A stretch of DNA of 15,736 bases from an uncultured Bacteroidales bacterium (GCA_900554345.1 USHH01000030.1:1-15736), one strand, 5' to 3'; positions 5,372 through 14,196 are shown, counted from the stretch's first letter. Numbers and translations: made by a program. Notes: generated by a model not told the origin, from the letters alone.

Positions 5372-5926
5372 TTAGAAAATGAAGGGAGAGTCGAAATCGC
5401 GGAGCAACGGATGGCGGCGGTCCTTGTCGCTGAGTATGGCGTCGGCGATGTCGATGCGCCAGTCGATGCCGAGGGTGTCGTCGCATAGCTGTATGCCGCC
5501 GTCGGCGTCGGGAGCGTAGTAGTTGTCGCATTTATACTGGAATACGGCAGTCTCGCTCAGTACGGCGAATCCATGGGCGAATCCGCGCGGCACGAAGAAC
5601 TGCAGATGATTGTCCTCCGACAGCTCAACGGCCACATGACGGCCATATGTGGGCGACCCCTTGCGGATGTCGACGGCCACGTCGAGCACGGCGCCGCGCA
5701 CGCATCTCACGAGCTTGGCCTGTGTGTGGGGAGGCCGCTGGAAATGCAGGCCGCGCATCACGCCGCGTGTCGACATCGACTCGTTGTCCTGCACGAAATC
5801 GACCGGCGCCACTTCGGCATCGAATACACGTTTTGAATAACTCTCGAAGAAGTATCCCCTCGCGTCGTTGAAGACCCGCGGCTCAAGCACCACCACTCCG
5901 GGGATTGATGTCTCTATTACTTTCAT
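5372..5926 (-). CDS. rfbC: dTDP-4-dehydrorhamnose 3,5-epimerase
   Basis: A 184-residue cupin of the RmlC/RfbC family and of normal length. It epimerises dTDP-4-keto-6-deoxy-glucose at C3 and C5 on the way to dTDP-L-rhamnose for surface polysaccharide. Visible are NDARGYFFESY (20-30), GVMRGLHFQ with catalytic H61, K71, FVPRGFAHGF (111-120), YKCD with Y131, and the SDKDRRHP end (166-173) holding the usual active-site Asp. The start is ATG 5924-5926, 16 nt after the porE-like stop. rfbA, rfbB and rfbD are not here, so the rest of the pathway is elsewhere, or the product feeds another dTDP-deoxysugar. Confidence 0.95.
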   Translation of the reverse strand: MKVIETSIPGVVVLEPRVFNDARGYFFESYSKRVFDAEVAPVDFVQDNESMSTRGVMRGLHFQRPPHTQAKLVRCVRGAVLDVAVDIRKGSPTYGRHVAVELSEDNHLQFFVPRGFAHGFAVLSETAVFQYKCDNYYAPDADGGIQLCDDTLGIDWRIDIADAILSDKDRRHPLLRDFDSPFIF

Positions 5927-5942
5927 ACGGTTATAAATGATA

Positions 5943-7925
5943 TTAGAAGAGGTCGTAGTCGATGGAGAGCACCTGGAACTCCGTGCGGCGGTTGATCTGG
6001 TCGGCGGCCTCCTGGTCTTCCTCGCTCAACGTCGTGACAAACGCCTCGTCGAGCACGGTGCCCTCCGGAAACTGCGGATACTCCTTGTTGATGCGCTTGG
6101 TGACGACCTTCGGCTTCGACTCGCCGTAGCCCTGCGGCTTCAGGCGGTCGGCGGCTATGCCCGCGGCTATCAGATAGTCGATCACGCTCTTGGCGCGCCG
6201 CTCTGAGAGGGCGATGTTGTAGGCGTCGGAGCCCCAGCGGTCGGTGTGCGCCCCCATCTCGATGGTGACGTTGGGATTGTCGCGGAGCATCTGGGCCATC
6301 TCGTCAAGGGCGGTCTTCGACTCGGGGCGCAGGGTGGCCTTGTCGAAGTCGTAGAAGATGTTCTCCACCACCTGCGGCTTGTTGATGGCCGCCAGGATGA
6401 AGTCGACGCCATACTCGGTGTCTTCCTCCTCCATGTCGCTCTCAAACTCCTGCTTCACGTTGAGATACCCCTTGGCGCCGGCGAGCATCACATACTTCAC
6501 GCCGCGCGAGAGATTGAAGCGGAACGAGCCGTCGTCCCTTGCCACCTCCTTCTGGTTGGAGCCGTCGTCGCCCACGATGCGGATGATGGCGTTGGGCACC
6601 GGCTCATCGTCCTTGTCGAGCACCATGCCGCTGATCGTCACCTTGATTTCCGGGAGCACGAAGCTGAAGATATGGTCGTAGCCGCGCGCGTCGCCTCGGT
6701 TGGAGCTGAAGAATCCGTCTTCGGCGGCGCCGAAGGTTATGCCGAAGTCATCGGCCGGGCTGTTGATCGGGAGCCCCATGTTCTCGATGCTCCAGCGGTC
6801 GCCGGTGGAGTTGAGGCGCGCCTTGAAGATGTCGAGGCCGCCGAAGCCCGGATGTCCGTCGGACGAGAAATAGAGCAGCGAGTCGGTGCGCAGGTAGGGA
6901 AACATCTCGTCGCCGGGGGTGTTGATCTGCGGACCGAGGTTCTCGAGCGAGCCGCGGCGCTCGTCGAGGCGAATGCGCCAGATATCCTTGCCGCCGTAGC
7001 CGCCCGGCATGTCGGAGGTGAAATAGAGGAACTTGCCGTCGGGCGAGACGGCGGGATGGCCGAATGCCGAGATGGTGTCGGCCGTGATCTCGAACTTCTG
7101 CGGAGCGCTCCAGGAGGCGTCGGAGCGTCGCGAGGTGCATATCTCCACGCTGGTGTTGCTCGTCTCGGAGCGCACGGCACGCGTCAGATACATCGTCTGT
7201 CCGTCGGGCGAGAAGCTGATGATCCCCTCGTCGGCGTCGGTGTTGAGCTCGCCGCCGGCCGGCTCGGGGCGCTGCCACTCCCCTTTCTCGTTCTTGCGGC
7301 TGAAATAGATGTCGCCCTTCTTCATGCCGGTGATCTCCGACTTAAGGGTACCGGTGGCCTTCTCGTTGGTGGAGGTGAAATATATCTGGTCGAGCTCCTT
7401 GCCGAGATACATCGGCGAGAAGTCGGCGCGGCGCGAATTGAAGATCTTGGCGTTTTTCACCTCATAGCGCGACTTCGGCTTCTCCTTGGCGGCGATGGCA
7501 TGCCGGCAACCCTTCATCCCCTCCTTTGCCAGGAGGTTGTCGGGCTGCCACTCGAGAAACGTGGAGTAGGCGTCGAGCGCCGGGGCGTATTTCCCTTCCT
7601 GCTGGAGCGAGCGGCCCAGCAGCAGCCACGCCACCGAGTCGGGATACTCATAGCGGATTGCGTTCTGATAGGCGGCGCTGGCGCGTGCCGCCTGGCTGAG
7701 ACGGTCGTAGCAGTTGCCCATCTTGAAGGCGATCTCGCCGCGCAGCGGGCGCTCCTCGCGCTTCGTCAGCTTGTTGTAGACCTTGCGGTAGGTCTTCGCG
7801 GCGTCGAAATACTCGCCGCGCTCCATCTGCGCGTCGGCGTCGCTGAGCTTCGCGCCGCGACAGCCGCCGAGCGCCACGGCGAGCACGCATGCAAGCAATA
7901 TGTGGAAAAAGGCCGGTGTCTTCAT
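5943..7925 (-). CDS. PorE-like OmpA-family lipoprotein (TPR, PD40, CRD, OmpA)
   Basis: A 660-residue envelope protein. It has a lipoprotein signal with lipobox ALGGC (C22), TPR-like helices (about 28-140), a six-bladed PD40/TolB-like propeller (about 160-420, repeated FSPDGQTMYLT, VSPDGKFLYFTS and LLYFSSDG motifs), a carboxypeptidase-regulatory-like beta sandwich (425-510) and an OmpA peptidoglycan-binding domain (520-655). The OmpA domain carries AHTD (D562) and LSERRA (R577), the residues that grip diaminopimelate. This order and length match PorE of the type IX secretion system in Porphyromonas, where it ties the machine to peptidoglycan. No other por gene is in the window, so a secretion role is inferred, and a general envelope anchor is possible. 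The start codon lies at the loop edge of a strong inverted repeat (7910-7954). Confidence 0.88.
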   Translation of the reverse strand: MKTPAFFHILLACVLAVALGGCRGAKLSDADAQMERGEYFDAAKTYRKVYNKLTKREERPLRGEIAFKMGNCYDRLSQAARASAAYQNAIRYEYPDSVAWLLLGRSLQQEGKYAPALDAYSTFLEWQPDNLLAKEGMKGCRHAIAAKEKPKSRYEVKNAKIFNSRRADFSPMYLGKELDQIYFTSTNEKATGTLKSEITGMKKGDIYFSRKNEKGEWQRPEPAGGELNTDADEGIISFSPDGQTMYLTRAVRSETSNTSVEICTSRRSDASWSAPQKFEITADTISAFGHPAVSPDGKFLYFTSDMPGGYGGKDIWRIRLDERRGSLENLGPQINTPGDEMFPYLRTDSLLYFSSDGHPGFGGLDIFKARLNSTGDRWSIENMGLPINSPADDFGITFGAAEDGFFSSNRGDARGYDHIFSFVLPEIKVTISGMVLDKDDEPVPNAIIRIVGDDGSNQKEVARDDGSFRFNLSRGVKYVMLAGAKGYLNVKQEFESDMEEEDTEYGVDFILAAINKPQVVENIFYDFDKATLRPESKTALDEMAQMLRDNPNVTIEMGAHTDRWGSDAYNIALSERRAKSVIDYLIAAGIAADRLKPQGYGESKPKVVTKRINKEYPQFPEGTVLDEAFVTTLSEEDQEAADQINRRTEFQVLSIDYDLF

Positions 7926-7954
7926 ATCATTAGGATAACGTAAGACACCGGCCT
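7906..7954 (-). terminator. Terminator-like hairpin overlapping the porE-like start codon
   Basis: On the minus strand, AGGCCGGTGTCTT (7942-7954) pairs perfectly with AAGACACCGGCCT (7910-7922) around a 19-base loop, followed by five T (7906-7910). This has the form of an intrinsic terminator lying 34 nt past the pepD stop. The ATG of the porE-like gene (7923-7925) is the last triplet of the loop, and the 3' arm encodes codons 2-5. The hairpin could end pepD transcripts, attenuate read-through into the operon, or hide the start codon. A smaller hairpin, GGCCTA (7950-7955) with TAGGGCC (7962-7968), shares bases with it and would compete. Confidence 0.6.
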
Positions 7955-7987
7955 ATTATTTTAGGGCCGTGGAGAGGCGGCGGAGCG

Positions 7988-9628
7988 TCACTTGATCAGG
8001 AAGTGGTCGCCTGTCTCCTTCACGATGTTGTCGTAGTATTTCTGGTCGTAGCCGGGGAACTCCGGATATACCGGCAGGCCGTATTCGCTCTTGATGAACT
8101 TCCCGTCGGCGTCGGTCTTCTTCATGTTGCCGTCCATGAACTTCACGAAGAGATACTGGCCGAGGTCGCGGTAGGCGTCGGTGGCCTCCTTTGCGATGGC
8201 CGCGCCCTCGGCGTTGACGGCGGCGGTTATGGCCTTGACGTCGCCGGCGGCGGCCAGCTCGGCGAGCTTCTTCTCCTGAGCGGGACGTGTGGCCTCGTAC
8301 TTGTCTTCAAGTCCCTTCTGCACCTTGCGGATGTCGGGAATCATGAGGTCGTAGCGGTTGTAGGCCTGGTTGGCCACCCAGTTGTTCATCCAGAAATTGG
8401 AGTCGAAGGAGAAGGTGTTGATGTCGCCGTGGTCAAGCTGGGCGGGCACCTCCGTCATGCTGCAGTAGAAAGGCATGTAGACAGTGGTGTTGGTGTCGTC
8501 GGTGCCAAACCAGAGGACACCGCCCACCGGGTCGGGGAGATAGTCGCGGCTCTGGCTCACGAAGCTCCAGCCTGTCTGCTGGGTGGCTATCGCGCGCTCC
8601 ATAGTGTAGGTCTTGCCGTCTACCTTGTAGTCCATCGGACGCCAGCGGTAGGGCACGTGGTTGGGCCCGGCGCCCACATCGGAGGTCATCTCGTAGGGAG
8701 TGCCCTCGAAATGGTCGCGCATGGCCTCCTGCATCTCGCGTAGGCTCACCTTGCGCGCCGGGATGATATAGAGGGGCATCGGCTCGTCGCTCTCGAAATT
8801 GACCCATGCGAAATATTTCTCGGCCTCAGGCTGGAAGCGTCGGAAGTAGCTCCATACGCGCGCGTCGCATCCGCGGCGCTCTCCCTGGTCGTGGTGGCAG
8901 TAGGCGTCGGCGAAGGAGAAGTCCTCGTCCTTGCCGTTGAAGTATCCGCGCTTGCGTGCGAAAGAGATGACGTCGGGCGAGTGCATCACGTTCTTCTTGT
9001 CCTTGAAGTCGACCTTGCGTATGCGTGGCTCGTTGGCATGACCGGAGATGGCGTCGTCGGGAATCCTTACGGCCACCCACACGGCGCCCTTCTCGGCGCC
9101 CTTGCCGATCATCTCGAGCACCCATACCTCATTCTTGTCGGCCACGGAGAACGACTCGCCGCTGCTGGCGTAGCCGTATTTCTCCACGAGGTCGGTCATC
9201 ACCTTGATGGCGTCGCGGGCGTTGGTGGCGCGCTCGAGCGCGATCTGGATGAGCGAGCCGTAGTCGATCACGGAATTGCCGGTGGTGTCGACGAGCTCCT
9301 CGTGCCCCCCCCATGTCGACTCGCCGATGGCGAGCTGGTGCTCGTTCATGTTGCCCACCACGTTGTAGGTGTGGGCCACCTGGGGAATCTCGCCGAGGGG
9401 CTTGCCGGTGTCCCACTCCACCACCTTGCGCATCTCGCCGGCTTTGTGGTCGGCGGCGGGGGTGTGGGTCAGCATGCCGTAGAGGTTATGGCTGTCGGCG
9501 GCGTAGGTCATCAGCACCGAGCCGTCGGTAGTGGCCTTCTTGCCGGCGATGAGGTTGGTGCAGGCGTCGGCCGGCTGGGCTGTCATCGCCAGCGCGAGGG
9601 CGGCGATGGGATAAATCAATTGTTTCAT
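7988..9628 (-). CDS. pepD: Secreted C69-family dipeptidase
   Basis: A 546-residue N-terminal-nucleophile hydrolase of peptidase family C69, cleaving dipeptides in the periplasm or outside the cell. From ATG 9626-9628 it has a signal peptide (MKQLIYPIAALALAMTAQPADA) ending in an ADA site directly before C23, the nucleophile in CTNLIAGKKATTDGS. Processing would expose this Cys as the new N-terminus, as the family requires. GNMNEHQLAIGESTWGG, a family hallmark, follows, with QSRDYLPDPVGGVLWFG further on. The frame stays open 36 codons upstream (to 9736), but that part overlaps the predicted promoter and would mask the signal peptide. It precedes the porE-like gene by 62 nt, separated by a terminator-like hairpin. 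Confidence 0.93.
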   Translation of the reverse strand: MKQLIYPIAALALAMTAQPADACTNLIAGKKATTDGSVLMTYAADSHNLYGMLTHTPAADHKAGEMRKVVEWDTGKPLGEIPQVAHTYNVVGNMNEHQLAIGESTWGGHEELVDTTGNSVIDYGSLIQIALERATNARDAIKVMTDLVEKYGYASSGESFSVADKNEVWVLEMIGKGAEKGAVWVAVRIPDDAISGHANEPRIRKVDFKDKKNVMHSPDVISFARKRGYFNGKDEDFSFADAYCHHDQGERRGCDARVWSYFRRFQPEAEKYFAWVNFESDEPMPLYIIPARKVSLREMQEAMRDHFEGTPYEMTSDVGAGPNHVPYRWRPMDYKVDGKTYTMERAIATQQTGWSFVSQSRDYLPDPVGGVLWFGTDDTNTTVYMPFYCSMTEVPAQLDHGDINTFSFDSNFWMNNWVANQAYNRYDLMIPDIRKVQKGLEDKYEATRPAQEKKLAELAAAGDVKAITAAVNAEGAAIAKEATDAYRDLGQYLFVKFMDGNMKKTDADGKFIKSEYGLPVYPEFPGYDQKYYDNIVKETGDHFLIK

Positions 9629-9705
9629 TAGCGGTTGATGTCTGGTTTTGTTGATGTGTAGTCCATGGCAGGCTCCGGAGGTCGACCCGGGAGCCCATTT
9701 CAAGG

Positions 9706-9737
9706 CGAAATTAGCATAATTTTCCGGATAATCCAAA
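9706..9737 (-). promoter_or_regulatory. Bacteroidales-type promoter of pepD
   Basis: On the minus strand, TTTG (9734-9737) and TAATTTCG (9706-9713) are separated by exactly 20 nt. The -7 box differs from TAnnTTTG at one base. Transcription would begin near 9700, giving a leader of about 70 nt before the ATG at 9628. Confidence 0.6.
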
Positions 9738-9833
9738 AGTTAGGCCTACATGTCGGCATTATTTATTAATTTCGCGGATAATTTCTGAACGAGGATAGGG
9801 AAAACGGCGGGGTTTTGTGTTGTAATAGCATCA

Positions 9834-9856
9834 GGCGTCTCCACGCGGGAGATGCC
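9834..9856 (+). other. Leader hairpin upstream of the helicase gene
   Basis: GGCGTCTCC (9834-9842) pairs with GGAGATGCC (9848-9856) over a 5-base loop, a 9-bp stem with one G-U pair, ending 35 nt before the helicase ATG. It is the only clear structure in the 263-nt divergent gap with pepD. I found no convincing plus-strand promoter there. Cold-shock helicase genes are often controlled through their leaders, but control here is only an inference. Confidence 0.35.
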
Positions 9857-9891
9857 CGGCATGTGACGACAATATAAAAACAGACAACGAT

Positions 9892-11940
9892 ATGACAGAA
9901 AACAACATCCAAGAGAGCATTCCGGAGCAGACGGCTGCGCCGGCTACGGAGCCTGCCGCCACCCTGGGAGAGACCCCGGAGGCTGAGACAGCGGCAACCG
10001 AGATGACGGATATGGCCGCGCCGGCAGCGGAGACGCCCGGCACCACCATCGCCGCAGTGGCGCCTGGCGAGCGCCAGATACGCAGCTTCGGGGAGCTCGG
10101 CGTGGAGCCGTCGCTTCTCAAGGCCGTGAAGGAGCTGGGCTTCGAGCAGCCGATGCCGATCCAGGAGATGGTGATTCCCCATCTGCTCACCCGCGACGGC
10201 GACGTGGTGGGCCTGGCCCAGACGGGCACGGGCAAGACAGCGGCCTTCGGGCTTCCGGTGCTACAGCGCATCGACGCGGGGCGCGACGTGCCGCAGGCGC
10301 TCATCATCGCGCCCACGCGTGAGCTCTGCCTCCAGATTGCCGGCGACCTCGCAGACTTCGCAAAATATATCGACAACCTGAGGATTCTCCCCGTCTACGG
10401 CGGCTCGAGCATCGACAGCCAGATCCGCTCCCTCCGCAAGGGCGTGCAGGTGATCGTAGCCACCCCCGGACGCCTCATCGACCTCATAAAACGCGGCGAG
10501 GTGAAGCTCGACGACGTGCATACGGTGATCCTCGACGAGGCCGACGAGATGCTCAACATGGGCTTCCTCGACGACATCAACGAGATCCTCTCCCACGTGC
10601 CCGAGGAGCGCAAGATGCTGATGTTCTCCGCCACGATGCCGAAGGAGATCGCCGGGATAGCGCGCCGCTTCATGCACAATCCGGTGGAATTCGTGGCCGG
10701 AAACAAGAACGAGGGGGCCAAGAACGTGAAGCACATCTACTACATGGTGAAGGCCCACGACAAATACCTCGCCCTCAAGCGCGTGGCCGACAACAATCCC
10801 GACATCTACGGCATCATCTTCTGCCGCACCCGAAAGGAGACGCAGGAGATCGCCGACAAGCTGATAGCCGACGGCTATAACGCCGACTGCCTCCACGGCG
10901 ACCTCTCGCAGGCCCAGCGCGACCTCGCCATGAAGAAATTCCGCGACCATGTCACCCAGCTGCTCGTGGCCACCGACGTTGCTGCCCGGGGCCTCGACGT
11001 AGACGACCTCACCCACGTGATCAACTACGGGCTGCCCGACGACGTGGCCGTCTACACCCACCGCTCGGGGCGTACCGGACGCGCCGGAAAGACCGGCGTC
11101 TCCATCGCCATCATCCACTCGCGCGAGAAGGGGCGCCTCAGGCAGATAGAGAAGAAGATCGGCAAGACCTTCGAATACCGCAAGGTGCCCACTCCCGGCC
11201 ATATCATCGAGAAGCAGCTCTACCATCTGGCCGACAGGCTGGAGCGCGTGGAGGTCAACGAGGAGGAGATCAACAAATACCTTCCCGGAGTGCGCAAGAA
11301 GCTGGAATGGCTCTCGGAGCAGGACCTGCTGAAGCGTGTGCTCTCGCTTGAGTTCAACCGCCTGCTGCAATACTACCACGACATGCCCGACATCGACCTC
11401 GACGCCGACTCCGGCTCCGACCGCCGCGACCGCGACGCCCGTGAGAAAGGAGAGCGCGGAGCACGCGACGGCGAACGCCGCGACAAGGACCGCCGCGACG
11501 CCGCCGAGGGAATGCAGCGCCTGGTGGTAAACGCCGGCAAGGCCCAGGGATTCTTCCCCCGCAACCTCATGGAGCTCATCAACCGTTCCGTGGTGGGCTC
11601 GAAGCCCGATATCGGCCGCATCGACCTGATGCCCGACTACACCCTCTTCGACGTGCGCCGCAAGGACGCCCAGCGCGTGATCGACGCCCTGCGCAACGCC
11701 GACTTCTTCGGCATCACGCTCCATCCGGAGATCGCCTCCGACCGCGACTACGCCCGCGAGGCCCGCGACCGCCGCGAGAAGCAGCGCCTCAAGGAGGAGA
11801 AGAAGCTCCTGAAGAAGGAGAAGAAAGACAAGAAGGAAAAGAAGAAGGAGAAAAAGGAGAAGAAGGCCGGGAAGGGGAAACGCCCCGAATACGACGGCAA
11901 CTACGACTACTTCATAAAAGGAAAAGGAAAGAAGAGATGA
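9892..11940 (+). CDS. DEAD-box RNA helicase (DeaD/CsdA-like)
   Basis: A 682-residue ATP-dependent RNA helicase. It has an acidic, Ala/Pro/Thr-rich N-terminal extension (1-60) and the Q motif region FGELGVEPSLLKAVKELGFEQPMPIQ (66-91). The helicase motifs follow: AQTGTGKT (109-116), PTREL (141-145), TPGR (191-194), DEAD (215-218), SAT (246-248), ATDVAARGLD (360-369) and HRSGRTGR (390-397). An Arg/Asp-rich linker (505-538) leads to a DbpA-type RNA-binding domain (about 541-614) and a lysine-rich tail (about 627-682). The family unwinds structured RNA in ribosome assembly, mRNA decay and cold adaptation. It heads a plus-strand run with DUF3256, gltX and waaA; its stop overlaps the next start by 4 nt. 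A long antisense open frame across it is a codon-bias shadow. Confidence 0.96.
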   Translation: MTENNIQESIPEQTAAPATEPAATLGETPEAETAATEMTDMAAPAAETPGTTIAAVAPGERQIRSFGELGVEPSLLKAVKELGFEQPMPIQEMVIPHLLTRDGDVVGLAQTGTGKTAAFGLPVLQRIDAGRDVPQALIIAPTRELCLQIAGDLADFAKYIDNLRILPVYGGSSIDSQIRSLRKGVQVIVATPGRLIDLIKRGEVKLDDVHTVILDEADEMLNMGFLDDINEILSHVPEERKMLMFSATMPKEIAGIARRFMHNPVEFVAGNKNEGAKNVKHIYYMVKAHDKYLALKRVADNNPDIYGIIFCRTRKETQEIADKLIADGYNADCLHGDLSQAQRDLAMKKFRDHVTQLLVATDVAARGLDVDDLTHVINYGLPDDVAVYTHRSGRTGRAGKTGVSIAIIHSREKGRLRQIEKKIGKTFEYRKVPTPGHIIEKQLYHLADRLERVEVNEEEINKYLPGVRKKLEWLSEQDLLKRVLSLEFNRLLQYYHDMPDIDLDADSGSDRRDRDAREKGERGARDGERRDKDRRDAAEGMQRLVVNAGKAQGFFPRNLMELINRSVVGSKPDIGRIDLMPDYTLFDVRRKDAQRVIDALRNADFFGITLHPEIASDRDYAREARDRREKQRLKEEKKLLKKEKKDKKEKKKEKKEKKAGKGKRPEYDGNYDYFIKGKGKKR

Positions 11941-12626
11941 CACCATTCCTCCACACAGCGGCCCGCCTGGCCGTGGCGACAGTCACGGCCATGTGGGCGC
12001 TTCTCGCCTCTGCGGCGCCGCAGACGCCCGACACCATCTCCGCGCGCCGCGCCTTCGAGCAGTTTCCGCTCGACAACCTCGACCTGCTGCAGCGCTCCAC
12101 GCGCCACGACATGCTGGCATACTACGACGCCGACAGCATCTACCGCGCCACCAACGCCATGCAGGGGATATCGTGGCTCGACACCGTGACGCCCGACTAC
12201 ATCAAGGTCGTGATCACGCCGGTGAGCACCCTGCAGCTCAAGGTGCTCCCCGACCGCAAGGGGGGCAACATCGTGATGAGCGTCTACACCGTGGGCGACT
12301 CAGCCGCCGCCCCCGACAGCGACGTGCGCTTCTGGTCGGCGCAGCTGCAGGAGCTCGACCGCTCGAAGCTGCTGCCGGAGCCCAGGCTGAAGGATTTCTT
12401 CGACATCCCCAAGGGGTGTGAGACCTCCCAGAAGGAGATCGACGCCATGATTCCCTTCCCGACGGTGGAATTCCTACCCTCCCCCGACTCCGACGCACTA
12501 CGCGCCCGGCTCACCATCGACCGGTTTATCAACCAGGACGACTACAACATCATCAGGCTCTTCCTTAAGCCGGAGATAGAATACGAGTGGAAGGCGCCGG
12601 GCTACAAGCTGATTAAAAAGAAATAG
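11937..12626 (+). CDS. DUF3256 family secreted protein
   Basis: A 229-residue protein with a signal peptide (MTPFLHTAARLAVATVTAMWALLASAA, likely cut after ASA at 24-26). The body is small and alpha/beta. It carries ISARRAFEQFPLDNLDLLQRSTRHDMLAYYDAD near the start and an IEYEWKAPGYKLIKK end, which I recognise as the Bacteroidales DUF3256 family. Its role is unknown; export to the periplasm is inferred. Its ATG overlaps the helicase stop (ATGA), so translation is probably coupled. gltX follows after 24 nt. Confidence 0.82.
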   Translation: MTPFLHTAARLAVATVTAMWALLASAAPQTPDTISARRAFEQFPLDNLDLLQRSTRHDMLAYYDADSIYRATNAMQGISWLDTVTPDYIKVVITPVSTLQLKVLPDRKGGNIVMSVYTVGDSAAAPDSDVRFWSAQLQELDRSKLLPEPRLKDFFDIPKGCETSQKEIDAMIPFPTVEFLPSPDSDALRARLTIDRFINQDDYNIIRLFLKPEIEYEWKAPGYKLIKKK

Positions 12627-12650
12627 ACAAAATAAAACCTACCTGACATT

Positions 12651-14180
12651 ATGGAAAGAAAAGTGAGAGTGAGATTCGCCCCGTCGCCCACCGGCCCGCT
12701 GCATATCGGCGGCGTGAGGACGGCGCTCTACAACTATATATTCGCCCGCAAGCACGGCGGCGACATGATCCTCCGCATCGAGGACACCGACACACGCCGC
12801 TTCGTGCCCGGCGCCGAAGACTACATCAACGAGGCGCTCGGCTGGCTCGGCATCAGGATCGACGAGGGAGTGCGCGAGGGAGGCCCCTTCGGCCCCTACA
12901 AGCAGAGCGAGCGCCGCGACATCTACCGCGAGCACGTCGACCGTCTGCTCGCCGAGGGGAAGGCATACATCGCCTTCGACACCCCGGAGGAGCTGGAGGC
13001 CGCACGTCAGGCCATCCCTAATTTCCAGTATGACGCCTCGACGCGCGGCCGTATGCGCAACTCGCTGACGATGCCCGCCGAGGAGGTGAAGGCCCTCGTC
13101 GACGGCGGCACGCAGTATGTGGTGCGCTTCAGGATCGACCCCGACCGCGAGGTGACGGTCGACGACCTGATCCGCGGCCGCGTGAGCGTCAACTCCTCGA
13201 CGCTCGACGACAAGGTGCTCTACAAGAGCGCCGACAACCTTCCTACCTATCACCTCGCCAATATCGTCGACGACCACCTCATGGAGGTGAGCCACGTGAT
13301 ACGCGGCGAGGAGTGGCTCCCTTCCGCCCCGCTCCACGTGCTCCTCTACGAGGCATTCGGATGGACCGACACGATGCCCGCCTTCGTGCATCTCCCCCTT
13401 CTGCTCAAGCCCGTGGGCAACGGCAAGCTCTCGAAGCGCGACGGCGACAAGCTCGGATTTCCCGTCTTCCCGCTCGACTGGCGCGACCCGGCATCGGGCG
13501 AGCTCAGCTCCGGCTACCGCGAGAAGGGATACCTGCCGGAGGCTGTGGTCAATTTCCTCGCCCTGCTCGGCTGGAACCCCGGCGACGACAGCGAGCTGAT
13601 GGACATGGACACGCTGGTGGAGAAGTTCTCGCTCGAACACTGCTCCAAGAGCGGCGCCAAGTTCGACTACAAGAAGGGTATCTGGTTCAACCACGAGTAT
13701 CTGATGCGCGCCGACTCCCACCGCCTCGCGGAGTTGCTGAAGCCGACACTCGAGGCCAACGGAGTGACCGACGCCGACCCGGAATACGTGGCCCGCGCCA
13801 TCGGGATGGTGAAGGGACGCGCCGACCTCGTGGGCGACCTCTGGACGCAGGGCGACTTCTTCTTCAAGGCCCCGACGGAATATGCCGCCAAGGACGTGAA
13901 GAAGCGCTGGAGCGCCCTGACACCCGCCATCATGGAGGAGCTCATCGGGGTGCTCGGGGGAATCGACGACATGACGTCGGCCAACGCCGAGAAGATAGTG
14001 CTCGGCTGGATCGCCGACAAGGGCTACCACCTGGGCAACGTGATGAACGCTTTCCGTCTGGCGGTGGTGGGCGCCTGCCGCGGTCCCCACATGTTTGACA
14101 TCACGGAGCTGATGCCGAAGGAGGAAGTGATAGCGCGCATACGCCGCGCGATAAAGGAAATACCCCAGCCGGAGGCATAA
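12651..14180 (+). CDS. gltX: Glutamyl-tRNA synthetase
   Basis: A 509-residue class I aminoacyl-tRNA synthetase, normal in length. It charges tRNA-Glu (and possibly tRNA-Gln, if the organism uses the amidotransferase route). The HIGH-type motif is FAPSPTGPLHIGG (9-21), followed by RIEDTDTRR (42-50). YHLANIVDDHLMEVSHVIRGEEWL (200-223) is typical of GluRS, and the KMSKS-type loop is KLSKR (259-263). The C-terminal half is the helical anticodon-binding part. An A-rich start region without a clear Shine-Dalgarno site precedes it. It lies between DUF3256 (24 nt) and waaA (16 nt) in an apparent operon. Confidence 0.98.
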   Translation: MERKVRVRFAPSPTGPLHIGGVRTALYNYIFARKHGGDMILRIEDTDTRRFVPGAEDYINEALGWLGIRIDEGVREGGPFGPYKQSERRDIYREHVDRLLAEGKAYIAFDTPEELEAARQAIPNFQYDASTRGRMRNSLTMPAEEVKALVDGGTQYVVRFRIDPDREVTVDDLIRGRVSVNSSTLDDKVLYKSADNLPTYHLANIVDDHLMEVSHVIRGEEWLPSAPLHVLLYEAFGWTDTMPAFVHLPLLLKPVGNGKLSKRDGDKLGFPVFPLDWRDPASGELSSGYREKGYLPEAVVNFLALLGWNPGDDSELMDMDTLVEKFSLEHCSKSGAKFDYKKGIWFNHEYLMRADSHRLAELLKPTLEANGVTDADPEYVARAIGMVKGRADLVGDLWTQGDFFFKAPTEYAAKDVKKRWSALTPAIMEELIGVLGGIDDMTSANAEKIVLGWIADKGYHLGNVMNAFRLAVVGACRGPHMFDITELMPKEEVIARIRRAIKEIPQPEA

Positions 14181-14196
14181 GCGCGCCACATTAGAG

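Noticed and set aside
6246..7943. A 565-codon plus-strand open frame antisense to the porE-like gene
   Set aside because: Low-complexity shadow; the minus-strand protein has a lipobox and four recognisable domains.
10261..11946. A 561-codon minus-strand open frame antisense to the helicase gene
   Set aside because: Low-complexity V/L/H/D-rich product typical of GC-rich antisense frames; the plus strand holds an unmistakable DEAD-box helicase.
12639..14189. A 516-codon minus-strand open frame antisense to gltX
   Set aside because: Mirrors the codon bias of gltX; repeats of HH, VVG and LL with no recognisable domain.
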